Source: Psychrobacillus sp032154225
GTDB lineage: Bacteria > Bacillota > Bacilli > Bacillales_A > Planococcaceae
Direction of reading: 5' to 3'
Length of the DNA: 64,000 nucleotides
Assembly (NCBI RefSeq): GCF_032154225.1
Contig: NZ_JALDYF010000006.1
Location: 145,948 to 209,947 of the forward strand
Both the position numbers and the translations under genes were made by a program. This document shows positions 1 through 8,313 of this stretch, piece after piece (the first letter of the stretch is position 1; every line of letters starts with the position of its first letter). The notes below the pieces were generated by a model. That model did not search any database. It had not been told where the DNA came from and saw nothing but the letters and a program-made list of their open reading frames with translations.

Positions 1-296
1 TCTAAACGACCGATATGGAAAATACGAAGTGGGTGATTAACAAAATCAACAATATTGCCTTTTATATGTCTTTCCGTTGTGCTCGTAATACCAACTGGTT
101 TGTTTAAAGCAATATACACTAAAGGCTGCTCGACAACGATTTGTTTTCCGTCTACTCTCACGTCATCTCCAGCTTCTACCTGGCTCCCGAGTTCTGCCTT
201 TTGGCCATTAATGATTACTCTGCCATCCGTAATCCATTTGTCAGCGCCACGTCTGGAAACAATTCCGGCTTCACTTAAAAATTTATTAATTCGCAT
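1..296 (-). CDS. rluF: 23S rRNA pseudouridine synthase RluF, partial (C-terminal part lies off the window)
   Basis: The reading frame starts at the ATG complementary to 294-296 and runs off the left edge, giving about 98 residues. The N-terminal 60 residues look like an S4 RNA-binding domain (MRINKFLSEAGIVSRR start). Next come ALNKPVGI and NIVDFVNHP, which resemble RluF rather than RluB or RsuA. The window ends at HIGRL, just before the family's catalytic Asp. The enzyme isomerises a uridine in 23S rRNA. The family call is firm and the exact target base is inferred. It is divergent from the DUF4003 gene at 399. Confidence 0.85.
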   Translation of the reverse strand, partial: MRINKFLSEAGIVSRRGADKWITDGRVIINGQKAELGSQVEAGDDVRVDGKQIVVEQPLVYIALNKPVGITSTTERHIKGNIVDFVNHPLRIFHIGRL

Positions 297-398
297 AATT
301 GACACCTACTTTTCTGAATATAGTTAAAATAAGTATAACAAATAGTGAAACCATTATAGTGCAAATTTCGTAAAAAAGAAAAGGAGTGAGAATGCATA

Positions 399-1358
399 AT
401 GGTAAATCAGAAAATAGAAGAAACATTTAATAAGCTCAAAAAAGTTTTAGGTTGGTCTGTTGATAAGCGTGTAACCTTATCTCTGGCTGGTTATTACGTA
501 ACATTAGAAAAAGAATTTGAAGAGGCACGTTTCGATGAAATAGCTTCCTATCTTAAAAAGAGTGTAGGGATATTTTCCCCACTGCGTTCCCATCTAAATC
601 CATTGTTTGTTGCAACACTCGACACACAAGGATTAGATTCGAAACTTGCAGTGGATTTATTGCTAGAAAAAGCAGAGGCATTAAAGGCAGCTTCCTTTAA
701 AATGAATAGTTACACTTATTTAGCCGCATTATTAATGTCAGACGAGAAAGATAGTTGGTCATATGAAATCGACCGAACGAAGCAATTAATGGAAGATATG
801 AAAAAGCATCATCGTTTTTTAACGTCTGCGGATGACTACCCATATGCTATGTTTTTAGGGAAAATGGCTGGAGATACAGCAGTTCGTGCAGAAACGATGA
901 ATAAATATTACATGGACTTAAAGAAGCAGAAGTTTTACGGTGGCAATGAATTGCAATGGATGTCACAAGTGCTGACCTATTCTAGTCCAAACTATGAGGA
1001 AGATCTGGTACAAAGAGCGATAATTATTCGAGACGGGTTAAAAAGTGTAAAAATAAAAACATCCATGGCCCAGTATCCAGTCATTGGATTCATGGCAGCG
1101 CTTGAACTAAATCAAGAACAGTTAAATACAATTGTTGCATCCTATGAATCGATTGCCGGCATGAAGTTATTTTCATGGTATAAGGAATCCGCCTTGCCAA
1201 TCGCATTTGGTTTAGAGCTAAGATCATCTAAAGATGCATATTCCGCTGCCGCAATTTCGATGGCAACATCTCTTGAAATGCTATTACAAGCTCAGCAAGC
1301 GATGATGATTTCTACGATTGCGGCAACAAGTGTAGCAACATCATCTAATTCTAATTAG
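399..1358 (+). CDS. DUF4003 family protein of unknown function
   Basis: The gene encodes 319 residues, starting at an ATG behind a good ribosome binding site (AAAGGAGTGAG at about 380). It is mostly helical with no signal peptide or obvious membrane segment, and ends in an Ala/Ser/Thr-rich tail. I recognise it as the DUF4003 family, common in Bacillales. No catalytic motif stands out and no function is assigned. It lies 34 bases before the thioesterase gene and may be co-transcribed with it. Confidence 0.75.
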   Translation: MVNQKIEETFNKLKKVLGWSVDKRVTLSLAGYYVTLEKEFEEARFDEIASYLKKSVGIFSPLRSHLNPLFVATLDTQGLDSKLAVDLLLEKAEALKAASFKMNSYTYLAALLMSDEKDSWSYEIDRTKQLMEDMKKHHRFLTSADDYPYAMFLGKMAGDTAVRAETMNKYYMDLKKQKFYGGNELQWMSQVLTYSSPNYEEDLVQRAIIIRDGLKSVKIKTSMAQYPVIGFMAALELNQEQLNTIVASYESIAGMKLFSWYKESALPIAFGLELRSSKDAYSAAAISMATSLEMLLQAQQAMMISTIAATSVATSSNSN

Positions 1359-1392
1359 CCTTCGTGTTATACTATAAATAACGGGGGTGCTA

Positions 1393-1869
1393 ATGGTGAA
1401 TACAAATCCAATGAGCCAATCAAGAACAATTCAATCACATTTAATATTGCCACCAGATACGAACCATCACAAAACAATCTTTGGTGGAAAAGTACTAGCC
1501 TATATTGATGAAATTGCTGCAATTACGGCGATGAAACACGCAAAAGGAGCCGTTGTAACAGCTTCTATTGACTCCGTTGATTTTCTTTCTCCAGCAAAAG
1601 TCGGAGATGTTATTGAACTAGATGCTATTGTTTCTTCAACAGGTCGTTCTTCAATGGAAGTTTATGTTCGAGTAACATCTATGAATTTACTCACTGGTGA
1701 AGAGAAGTTAACGACAGAATCTTATGTCACAATGGTTGCAGTCGATGAAAATGGAAGGCCGGTATTGGTAGCTGGAATTCATCCAGAAACAGAAGAAGAA
1801 ACTCGTTTGTTTGAAACAGGTCCTGCTAGACGTGAACATCGTAGACTGCGTATGGAGATGAAACATTAA
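1393..1869 (+). CDS. Acyl-CoA thioesterase, hotdog fold (YkhA-like)
   Basis: The protein has 158 residues. ATG 1393 is preferred because GGGGGTG sits just upstream at 1383-1389. The HotDog domain covers roughly residues 15-135, with the family signature DTNHHKTIFGGKVLAYIDE followed by a motif region ending VDFLSPAKVGD. This class of acyl-CoA hydrolase acts on fatty acyl-CoAs in the cytosol, often as hexamers. The C-terminal basic stretch (RREHRRLRMEMKH) is usual for the group. It is followed closely by the small membrane protein gene. Confidence 0.85.
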   Translation: MVNTNPMSQSRTIQSHLILPPDTNHHKTIFGGKVLAYIDEIAAITAMKHAKGAVVTASIDSVDFLSPAKVGDVIELDAIVSSTGRSSMEVYVRVTSMNLLTGEEKLTTESYVTMVAVDENGRPVLVAGIHPETEEETRLFETGPARREHRRLRMEMKH

Positions 1870-1887
1870 AAGGTAGGAAGTGACCTT

Positions 1888-2262
1888 GTGCTAAAACAAA
1901 TCGAAGAAAATTATAAATATATAATGATCATGTTGCTTGTTTTATATTTAATAAACTTTGCTTATCTCGGTGAAATCACAATTACGATAACTGTTATTGG
2001 TATAGCAATTATTACAGAGCTAGCGAAGCAGCGTAAAAATATAAAAAAACTCACATTCAGCCAACTTGCTATTATAGGAATCGTTTTATTAACAAGTATT
2101 GCGGCGGCCATTTATATGCTTGTTTTATTTCGAATTTTTCTCGAGCCATTCAATATACCAGCAAAAATTGAGTCGATTATACTCATGGGCTTTATCCTAT
2201 TTTGCTTATATGTAATAGGCTATTTTTTGAAAAAAATATTTGTACGAGCAATAGGGAAATAA
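1888..2262 (+). CDS. Small integral membrane protein, function unknown
   Basis: A 124-residue protein starting at GTG 1888 behind AGGAAG. Hydrophobic segments lie at about residues 12-30, 30-46, 58-84 and 92-114, so three or four membrane helices are likely, with basic short loops between them. I see no motif that gives a function. It sits 18 bases after the thioesterase stop and just before a strong terminator, so it ends that transcription unit. Confidence 0.6.
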   Translation: MLKQIEENYKYIMIMLLVLYLINFAYLGEITITITVIGIAIITELAKQRKNIKKLTFSQLAIIGIVLLTSIAAAIYMLVLFRIFLEPFNIPAKIESIILMGFILFCLYVIGYFLKKIFVRAIGK

Positions 2263-2270
2263 TAAAAAAA

Positions 2271-2308
2271 CCTTCAGTAGCGATAGATAGCTTCTGAAGG
2301 ATTTTTTT
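2271..2308 (+). terminator. Intrinsic terminator after the small membrane protein
   Basis: An 11-bp stem with one mismatch (2271-2281 with 2290-2300) is followed by seven T. It is preceded by a run of A, so it could also work on the other strand. It separates the upstream genes from the eut promoter. Confidence 0.9.
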
Positions 2309-2326
2309 ATTGGTAAAATTACCGAA

Positions 2327-2355
2327 TTGACCTATACAATAGTTGCTAGTATAAT
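2327..2355 (+). promoter_or_regulatory. Sigma-A promoter of the eut operon
   Basis: TTGACC (2327-2332) and TATAAT (2350-2355) are separated by exactly 17 bases, placing the transcript start near 2362, about 35 bases before eutW. This is the only convincing promoter I find in the eut cluster. The rest of the operon probably depends on readthrough of the terminators at 4409 and 6749. Confidence 0.85.
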
Positions 2356-2395
2356 CTATTCAGATAATTCAATGAAAAGAAACGAGACGAATTAA

Positions 2396-3853
2396 TTGAG
2401 TAAAAATACGTTGAAGCAGTTATGTGAACTCTATACAAATCTAACTGCGGAGGATATGGTGATTTTAAATAACATAGCCTTCACTTTGCAATTACAAGCA
2501 GATTTGAACAATGCTTATATGTTTATCGACTGTAAAATGAAGGACAGTGAGCATGCAATTGTTGTTGCAGAGGCTTTTCCAAGATCAGAGGAAGCGGTTT
2601 ACGAAAACTCTGTCATCGGGAAAATTGTTTTTGAATCATTTGAACCAGGTGTTTTTTACAGCTATCGAACAGCAAAAAAATCACATACTGGTTATGCTGT
2701 TACGCAAGAAGGAAAATCAGTTGAACAGAGCGTCATCCCGATAAAAAATAGTGTACATCAAGTCATCGGTGTACTTATTTCCGAAAAGGAAGTATTCCAA
2801 CAAGTACCTTATAGGACAGATCAACAAAATGTTTCGTTTGGTCAAGAAGAACTTAGTAAAATACTTGGGAACAATCCAAGTGAAATGCCACTTGTTTCGG
2901 ATTTGTTAATGGAAATTTTTTTATTATCAGATAATGAAAATAAGTTAATTTATGCGAATCCTGTTGGTGTTAGTTTTATAACAGAGATAAGTCAGCAAGA
3001 TGAGATTCGCAATAAAAATATAATCGGTTTATTACCTTTTTTGCAGGCAGTCTATGATTTTAAAGAAGATGTTTTTATATTTGATTTGACGGTAGAACGA
3101 AAAAACCTAATCGTAAAAAAAATTAGGATGAAAGAAAAAGATCATTTAAAAGGGACACTTATTATTATTCAAGATGTCACGGAACTACGCACGAAAGAAA
3201 AAGAGTTGATGATGAAATCTGTTGTTATTCAAGAAATTCATCACCGAGTTAAAAATAATCTTCAAACAGTTGCTAGTCTTCTAAGACTTCAGATGAGAAA
3301 AGGGTTTCCGGAAGAAAGTAAGGTCTATTTTGAAGATACACTGAATAGAATATACAGTATTTCTTCTGTGTACGAGCTAATTCTCGCCAATTCAAATGCA
3401 GATGATGAGGACGTAAATATCGTCGAATTAACGAAAAAAATATCATCAACAATGGTGTTAAATGAAATAAATAAAAAAGTTAGCTTGATTATTCAGTCAA
3501 ATGGAAATAGAATATTAACAACATCCCGGAAAGCGGTTTCAATTGCGCTTATTATAAATGAGCTTGTACAAAATTCGCTTAAACATGCATTTCCAGAGGA
3601 TGCACAAGGCCAAATAGAGGTAGACTTTTTTTCAGACAAGGATTTCTTAGAGCTTCATATTTTCGACAACGGAGTCGGGATGGAAAAGCCAAAATTATCA
3701 CTTGGGCTTGAAATCGTCCAAAATCTAGTGATAAATGATTTAAATGGGGAATTTAGATATTTACCTACAGAGCAAGGAACGCATGCGGTTATAACGTTTC
3801 CCATCAGTTCGGAGGTCGTTATCTATTATGAAAAAGAAAATATTGATAGCTGA
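2396..3853 (+). CDS. eutW: EutW, ethanolamine-sensing histidine kinase
   Basis: The 485-residue soluble kinase starts at TTG 2396 with only a weak ribosome binding site, so a start a few codons later is possible. The N-terminal half holds a sensor region (about 1-145) and a PAS-like domain (about 165-265). The kinase core has the HisKA_2 type motif EIHHRVKNNLQ around residue 282 and an ATPase domain with NELVQNSLKHAF and DNGVGM. In Enterococcus and Listeria, EutW senses ethanolamine and phosphorylates EutV. The gene overlaps eutV by 26 bases, so translation is coupled. Confidence 0.92.
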   Translation: MSKNTLKQLCELYTNLTAEDMVILNNIAFTLQLQADLNNAYMFIDCKMKDSEHAIVVAEAFPRSEEAVYENSVIGKIVFESFEPGVFYSYRTAKKSHTGYAVTQEGKSVEQSVIPIKNSVHQVIGVLISEKEVFQQVPYRTDQQNVSFGQEELSKILGNNPSEMPLVSDLLMEIFLLSDNENKLIYANPVGVSFITEISQQDEIRNKNIIGLLPFLQAVYDFKEDVFIFDLTVERKNLIVKKIRMKEKDHLKGTLIIIQDVTELRTKEKELMMKSVVIQEIHHRVKNNLQTVASLLRLQMRKGFPEESKVYFEDTLNRIYSISSVYELILANSNADDEDVNIVELTKKISSTMVLNEINKKVSLIIQSNGNRILTTSRKAVSIALIINELVQNSLKHAFPEDAQGQIEVDFFSDKDFLELHIFDNGVGMEKPKLSLGLEIVQNLVINDLNGEFRYLPTEQGTHAVITFPISSEVVIYYEKENIDS

Positions 3854-4397
3854 GGATGAATCCATTATTCGTATGGATATAAAACTGATGCTACAAGATC
3901 ATGGCTATGAAGTAGTAGGTGAGGCAGGAGACGGCGATAGAGCGATAGAGCTAGCATTTTTACATAAACCAGATCTTATCTTAATGGATATTAAGATGCC
4001 AAAGATAAATGGGTTACAAGCTAGTAAAATAATTGCGAGTCAGCTAGATTTGCCGATTCTTCTTATTACTGCATATAGTCAAAAAGAATTTGTCGAAAAA
4101 GCTCAACAAGATAATATTGTTGGATATTTGGTTAAACCAATATCGGGAGCAAATCTAATTCCTGCAGTGGAAATTGCCTTACATCAATCTGCTAAAGCAA
4201 ATCGTCTAAAGCAAGAAATTCAAAATGCACACCAAGAGATTGAGAAAAGAAAAGTGATTGAGCGCGCAAAAGGGATTTTAATGCAAGAAGAAGCATTAAC
4301 AGAACAAGAGGCTTTCAAAAAGTTGAGAGAAACAAGTATGTCTAGGCAGATGACAATGGAGTCACTTGCTCAGGAAATCATCTTACAATACAAGTAA
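3828..4397 (+). CDS. eutV: EutV, response regulator with ANTAR RNA-binding domain
   Basis: The protein has 189 residues. A receiver domain (about 1-120) carries the phosphoacceptor Asp54 in ILMDIKMPK. A short coiled linker follows, then an ANTAR domain (about 130-189) with ERAKGILM and a conserved three-helix pattern. ANTAR proteins bind paired hexaloop hairpins in nascent RNA and prevent terminator formation. Two terminators further down (4409 and 6749) overlap matching hairpins, so EutV very likely controls eutH and eutA onward. The ATG has a good site (CGGAGG) inside the eutW reading frame. Confidence 0.93.
   Translation: MKKKILIAEDESIIRMDIKLMLQDHGYEVVGEAGDGDRAIELAFLHKPDLILMDIKMPKINGLQASKIIASQLDLPILLITAYSQKEFVEKAQQDNIVGYLVKPISGANLIPAVEIALHQSAKANRLKQEIQNAHQEIEKRKVIERAKGILMQEEALTEQEAFKKLRETSMSRQMTMESLAQEIILQYK
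4351..4364 (+). promoter_or_regulatory. Possible ANTAR P1 hairpin inside eutV
   Basis: A 4-bp stem TGAC/GTCA encloses the six-base loop AATGGA, which has A at loop position 1 and G at position 4 as ANTAR substrates require. It lies 39 bases before the P2 hairpin, which is a longer linker than usual, and it may be coincidence. Confidence 0.3.
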
Positions 4398-4403
4398 ATA
4401 AAA

Positions 4404-4445
4404 AAGCAAAGGCGCTTAAGGAATATATTCTTTAAGTGTCTTTTT
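4404..4445 (+). terminator. EutV-controlled terminator before eutH, overlapping an ANTAR hairpin
   Basis: The terminator stem pairs 4409-4423 with 4428-4442 (15 bp including G-U pairs) and is followed by a T-rich run. A competing small hairpin, AAGC(4404-4407)/GCTT(4414-4417) with hexaloop AAAGGC, uses the same bases as the terminator's 5' arm. A at loop position 1 and G at position 4 match the ANTAR rule. Binding of phosphorylated EutV would therefore block the terminator and let RNA polymerase reach eutH. Confidence 0.8.
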
Positions 4446-4543
4446 GTATTTCTTTAGGGGGGTGTTAGCTATTCAAATAGCGGGGAATGAAAACTCAAGG
4501 AGATAGTTCACATATCAATCTTATAACTTAGGGGGAAATTATT

Positions 4544-5800
4544 ATGGCAATGATAGGTACAGTAGTTGTGTACATAATTATGATTTGTGCAGTGATGGGT
4601 GCGTTTGCAGCTATTAAAGATCCAGACAATGGTCTTGGAAAAGAGTTTATGTCTGGTCTTCATGCAGTAGGTCATATTTTCGTACCAGCAGCAGGTATTA
4701 TGGCTTCTATTCCATATTTAACATGGTTTATCGATAAATTTGTAGGACCAATTTTTCATACGATTGGAGCAGATCCTGCAATTGCGGCAACGGCAATTTT
4801 AGCATCGGACATGGGGGGCTATCAATTAGCAAATGCATTGAAAGAGTCCTATGAAGGATGGATTATGGCACTTATTGTAGGATATATGGCTGGAGCAACA
4901 ATTGTATTCTCGATTCCAATGGGACTAGCAATGCTTGATAAAAGGGATCATAAATATATGGCACTTGGAATTATGTCAGGTGTATTAACAATTCCAATTG
5001 GTGCATTCATTGCATCTGTTTTAGTGTTATTATTTGATACAAGGGTACGCGATGTTATTAGTACAACATCAGAATCAACGTATGAGTTTGTCATTAGTTA
5101 TGGACAAATATTCATAAACTTAACACCGTTGCTCATTTTTGTTCTTTTGATCGCCGGTGGACTGAAATTTTTCCCTGGAATTATGATTAAAGGGTTCATG
5201 ATTTTTGGACGAGTAATGGATGCAGCTATTAAACTAGTGCTAGTATTCTCGATTGTGGAAGTTTTCACAGGCTTGTTTACTACTATTTTTGGAGCATGGG
5301 GCTTCGATCCAATTATGGCAGACGAAGCAGATCAATTCCGAGCGCTTGAAACGGCGGGATATATCGGAATTATGTTAGCAGGAGCATTCCCAATGGTTTA
5401 TTTATTACGTAAATATGCTTCGACACCGTTAGAGGCAGCTGGACGCAAAATTGGTCTTACATCTGTAGGTAGCGCTGGTATTTTAGCTACGGTTGCAAAT
5501 ATTTTAGCGATGTTCTCACTAATTCGATATATGAGACCAAAAGATAAAGTAATCAATATTGCATTTGGTGTATGTGCGGCTTTCTTATTGGGAGATCATT
5601 TATCGTTCACAGCAAACTTCCAACCGAATATTATTTTACCGGTTATATTAGGGAAGTTAACGGCAGGTATTTGTGCAATTTTAATTGCGTATTGGCTATC
5701 GGTTCCAACAGCGTTGAAGCTGGAAGCACAGGATCGAGCTGCTGGAATTATTAGAAAAGATGAGTATTTAGAAGATGGAGAAGTACCTGTTAAAGCGTAG
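4544..5800 (+). CDS. eutH: EutH, ethanolamine permease
   Basis: The 418-residue protein has about ten or eleven hydrophobic segments across its whole length, typical of the EutH family. EutH imports ethanolamine when external levels or pH are low, while uncharged ethanolamine can diffuse in unaided. Recognisable family stretches are AIAATAILASDMGGYQLA and FLLGDHLSFTANFQP. The ATG has an ideal AGGGGGAAATTATT spacing. It begins about 100 bases after the controlled terminator and leads the eutH-eutS-eutP group. Confidence 0.93.
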   Translation: MAMIGTVVVYIIMICAVMGAFAAIKDPDNGLGKEFMSGLHAVGHIFVPAAGIMASIPYLTWFIDKFVGPIFHTIGADPAIAATAILASDMGGYQLANALKESYEGWIMALIVGYMAGATIVFSIPMGLAMLDKRDHKYMALGIMSGVLTIPIGAFIASVLVLLFDTRVRDVISTTSESTYEFVISYGQIFINLTPLLIFVLLIAGGLKFFPGIMIKGFMIFGRVMDAAIKLVLVFSIVEVFTGLFTTIFGAWGFDPIMADEADQFRALETAGYIGIMLAGAFPMVYLLRKYASTPLEAAGRKIGLTSVGSAGILATVANILAMFSLIRYMRPKDKVINIAFGVCAAFLLGDHLSFTANFQPNIILPVILGKLTAGICAILIAYWLSVPTALKLEAQDRAAGIIRKDEYLEDGEVPVKA

Positions 5801-5827
5801 TTTTCGCCATAGAAAAGGAGTGGTTCG

Positions 5828-6169
5828 ATGAGCGAAGAGAAAAAAAGGTTTATACAAGAGTTCGTTCCAGGGAAACAAATTACATTAAGTCATTTAATCG
5901 CAAATCCAGATCCAGATATGTTTGTGAAGCTTGGTATTCAAGAAGCTGGAGCATTGGGAATTATGACATGTACGCCAAGTGAAACGGTTATTATAGCTGG
6001 GGATTTGGCAACAAAAGCAGCAAATGTAAGAATCGGTTTCTTAGATCGCTTTACTGGAAGTCTTGTTATTGTTGGCAGTGTTTCAGAGGTGGACATGGCG
6101 ATGCAAGAGATTAATCGTTTTTTGTTTGAAAGATTAGGCTATACGCCAGCGGAAATAACGAAGTCATAG
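5828..6169 (+). CDS. eutS: EutS, microcompartment shell protein (circularly permuted BMC-H)
   Basis: The 113-residue protein is close to enterobacterial EutS throughout: RFIQEFVPGKQITLSHLIA at the start, then GIMTCTPSETVIIAGDLA and IGFLDRFTGSLVI. EutS forms a bent hexamer that helps shape the shell of the ethanolamine microcompartment. It has a strong ribosome binding site (AAAAGGAG) 28 bases after eutH. Length is normal for the family. Confidence 0.95.
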   Translation: MSEEKKRFIQEFVPGKQITLSHLIANPDPDMFVKLGIQEAGALGIMTCTPSETVIIAGDLATKAANVRIGFLDRFTGSLVIVGSVSEVDMAMQEINRFLFERLGYTPAEITKS

Positions 6170-6184
6170 GGATGTGCATATACC

Positions 6185-6706
6185 ATGAAAAATAGAGCAA
6201 TGTTAATCGGTTCAATAGGAGCAGGGAAGTCCACGCTTACAAATGCTTTGCTAGGTAAGGCAGTACCTGCTGTTAAAACGCAATCGTTGATCTATTATGA
6301 CTGGATTGTCGACACTCCGGGTGAATACACGGAGAATCCGTTTTTTTATAAAAACATTATGGCTACGGCATTAGAAGTAACACATGTCTTTTATTTGCAA
6401 GATGCAACAAATGGAAAAATGATTTTTCCACCGGGATTTAGTACAGCTTTTACAAAGCTACCGATTGGGGTTATTACGAAAAGTGATCATCCAGATGCGA
6501 ATTTAGAACGATCGATTAATATGATTCGTTCGGTCATTTCATATGGCCCCATTGTTATTACTTCGGCTACTAATGGAACGGGTATTGAACATCTAAAAAA
6601 ACTAGTGGAAATAAGTGATATGGAATCGATGAAAAGTTATGTAGTGGATGCACAAGATGAATGTTTATTGTTCACTGATCAGCTTTACAGTTCTCGAAAT
6701 CTTTGA
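6185..6706 (+). CDS. eutP: EutP, small GTPase-like protein of the eut operon
   Basis: The protein has 173 residues, with a P-loop GSIGAGKST near residue 9, a switch-like DTPGEY near residue 43, and TKSD near residue 100, arranged as in Ras-like GTPases. EutP and EutQ of enterics have been reported to have acetate kinase activity. EutQ is absent here, so EutP may supply ATP formation from acetyl-phosphate, but that is inference. The ribosome binding site is weak. The gene ends 43 bases before the second controlled terminator region. Confidence 0.88.
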   Translation: MKNRAMLIGSIGAGKSTLTNALLGKAVPAVKTQSLIYYDWIVDTPGEYTENPFFYKNIMATALEVTHVFYLQDATNGKMIFPPGFSTAFTKLPIGVITKSDHPDANLERSINMIRSVISYGPIVITSATNGTGIEHLKKLVEISDMESMKSYVVDAQDECLLFTDQLYSSRNL

Positions 6707-6741
6707 TATATTAACACTTATCAAGCAAAAGTGAATGAAAC

Positions 6742-6800
6742 GGCAAAGGCGCCTTTACTCCACGTAGATTTTTCTACGTGGTATGTAAAGGCGCTTTTTT
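6742..6800 (+). terminator. EutV-controlled terminator before eutA, overlapping an ANTAR hairpin
   Basis: A long two-part stem pairs 6749-6758 with 6785-6794 and, inside it, 6760-6767 with 6774-6781, followed by six T. The overlapping small hairpin GGC/GCC (6742-6744, 6751-6753) has loop AAAGGC, the same as before eutH. The word GCAAAGGCGC is shared exactly by the two sites (4406-4415 and 6743-6752). I could not find a convincing upstream P1 hairpin here. Confidence 0.8.
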
Positions 6801-6848
6801 AACTTCATTTAGTAAAAGAATTTGATTAATAAAAAGTGGGGTGTGAAT

Positions 6849-8297
6849 GTGTTCAATTCTGATAGTAAAAAGGAAACAATGATTAGTGCTGGAATTGATA
6901 TAGGCACAAGCACAACGAAACTAATTATTAGTCGATTTTCATTAATGAATGTTGCTGGAACGACACATGTTCCAAGAATTGAAATTGTTGATAAAGAAAT
7001 TATATATAAAAGTCCGATATTTCGGACACCGTTGCAAGATGCTACAACGATTCATGTGGAAGAAGTAGAAAAGATTATTCGAGCGGAGTATGTGAAAGCT
7101 GGTATTGAAGCGAAAGAAATCGAAACTGGTGCAGTTATTATTACTGGTGAAACCGCAACGAAGCATAACGCAAAAGAGATGCTTCACTATTTATCGAACG
7201 AAGTGGGAGATTTTTTAGTAGCTACAGCTGGCCCTGATTTAGAGGGAATTATTGCTGCAAAAGGCTCAGGTGCTTTTGATTATTCTGCACGAACTGGGAA
7301 AGTTATTGCCAATATTGATATTGGTGGAGGGACTGCGAATATTGCAGTATACAAAGATAAAGAATTGCTTGGTACTTGTACGATGCATATAGGTGGAAGA
7401 TTAATAGAGTTTCAAAACGGGAAGATCAAATCTATTTCTCCTCCTGTGAAAAGCTTGTTAGAAGAACAAGGTATTTCATTGCAAGTAGGAGATTTAACGA
7501 ATGCAGCCGGAATTAGATTTGTGACACAATTCATGTCGGAATCGCTCGGGCGAATTTTGAGAAATGAAGTGCAAGAAAAAGATCGAGTATTGCTGCTAGG
7601 ACATTCACCGAACTGGAAAGAGAATGTAGAAACAATTACATTTTCAGGGGGAATTTCTGAATGTATATACAATCATGAGCTAAATGCATATCAACCAGCA
7701 GAATATGATGACATTGGTCAAAGTCTAGCCGTTGATCTGCAACAAGCTGAAGTATTGCAGCAATTTGAATGGGTTGAGCCAATTGAAACGGTGCGTGCAA
7801 CAGTGTTAGGAGCCGGGACGCAAACAACCGAAATAAGTGGGGCTACAATCCAAATTGCATCGAAAGAGTTGCCTATAAAAAATGTACCTGTGTACAATTT
7901 TAACTTTCGATCCAACTTTTTAGAAGGATTAGCAGATTTTGATGCAGCAATTAAAAGCGCGATTGATATGTATGATGCAACACGAGAAGGTCAGAATTTC
8001 GCATTGTATATTTCCGAACTGCCGTATATGGGCTTCCGAGATATTCAAAAATTAGCGGAAGCAATTATTCGAGTAATGGATAAGCGGCCCGATCCAGCAC
8101 TACCAATCGTACTTGTTTTACAAACCGATCACGCTAAAGTCATTGGGCAAACATTGCTTGCAATGCAAGTAAAACAAAGCATTATTTGCATCGACCAAGT
8201 TAGCGTAGATCACGGAGATTATATGGATATTGGTAAAGTACTAGACTCTGGTGTAGTACCGGTAGTAGTGAAAACATTAACATTTCACTCGTCGTAA
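6849..8297 (+). CDS. eutA: EutA, reactivating factor for ethanolamine ammonia-lyase
   Basis: The protein has about 482 residues from GTG 6849, which sits a few bases after GGGGTG. An earlier TTG at 6822 in the same frame has no such site. An actin/Hsp70-type ATPase fold is shown by GIDIGTSTTK near the start and NIDIGGGTANIAVY in the middle. EutA exchanges damaged cobalamin for fresh adenosylcobalamin on EutBC. It is the first gene after the second antitermination site and 16 bases before eutB. Confidence 0.93.
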   Translation: MFNSDSKKETMISAGIDIGTSTTKLIISRFSLMNVAGTTHVPRIEIVDKEIIYKSPIFRTPLQDATTIHVEEVEKIIRAEYVKAGIEAKEIETGAVIITGETATKHNAKEMLHYLSNEVGDFLVATAGPDLEGIIAAKGSGAFDYSARTGKVIANIDIGGGTANIAVYKDKELLGTCTMHIGGRLIEFQNGKIKSISPPVKSLLEEQGISLQVGDLTNAAGIRFVTQFMSESLGRILRNEVQEKDRVLLLGHSPNWKENVETITFSGGISECIYNHELNAYQPAEYDDIGQSLAVDLQQAEVLQQFEWVEPIETVRATVLGAGTQTTEISGATIQIASKELPIKNVPVYNFNFRSNFLEGLADFDAAIKSAIDMYDATREGQNFALYISELPYMGFRDIQKLAEAIIRVMDKRPDPALPIVLVLQTDHAKVIGQTLLAMQVKQSIICIDQVSVDHGDYMDIGKVLDSGVVPVVVKTLTFHSS

Positions 8298-8313
8298 AGG
8301 AGGGCTTTCAAAA

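Noticed and set aside
55..327. A 90-codon open frame on the + strand at the left edge
   Set aside because: It is antisense to the rluF reading frame on the other strand, which has clear S4 and pseudouridine synthase motifs.
2310..2395. A cobalamin riboswitch before the eut operon
   Set aside because: The leader between the promoter start (about 2362) and eutW is only about 35 bases, too short. I also saw no B12-box in the gaps at 4398-4543 and 6707-6848.
6715..6733. CACTT/AAGTG hairpin as the P1 partner of the eutA ANTAR site
   Set aside because: Its loop is nine bases and does not have the six-base A1/G4 pattern, so it is not a good ANTAR substrate.
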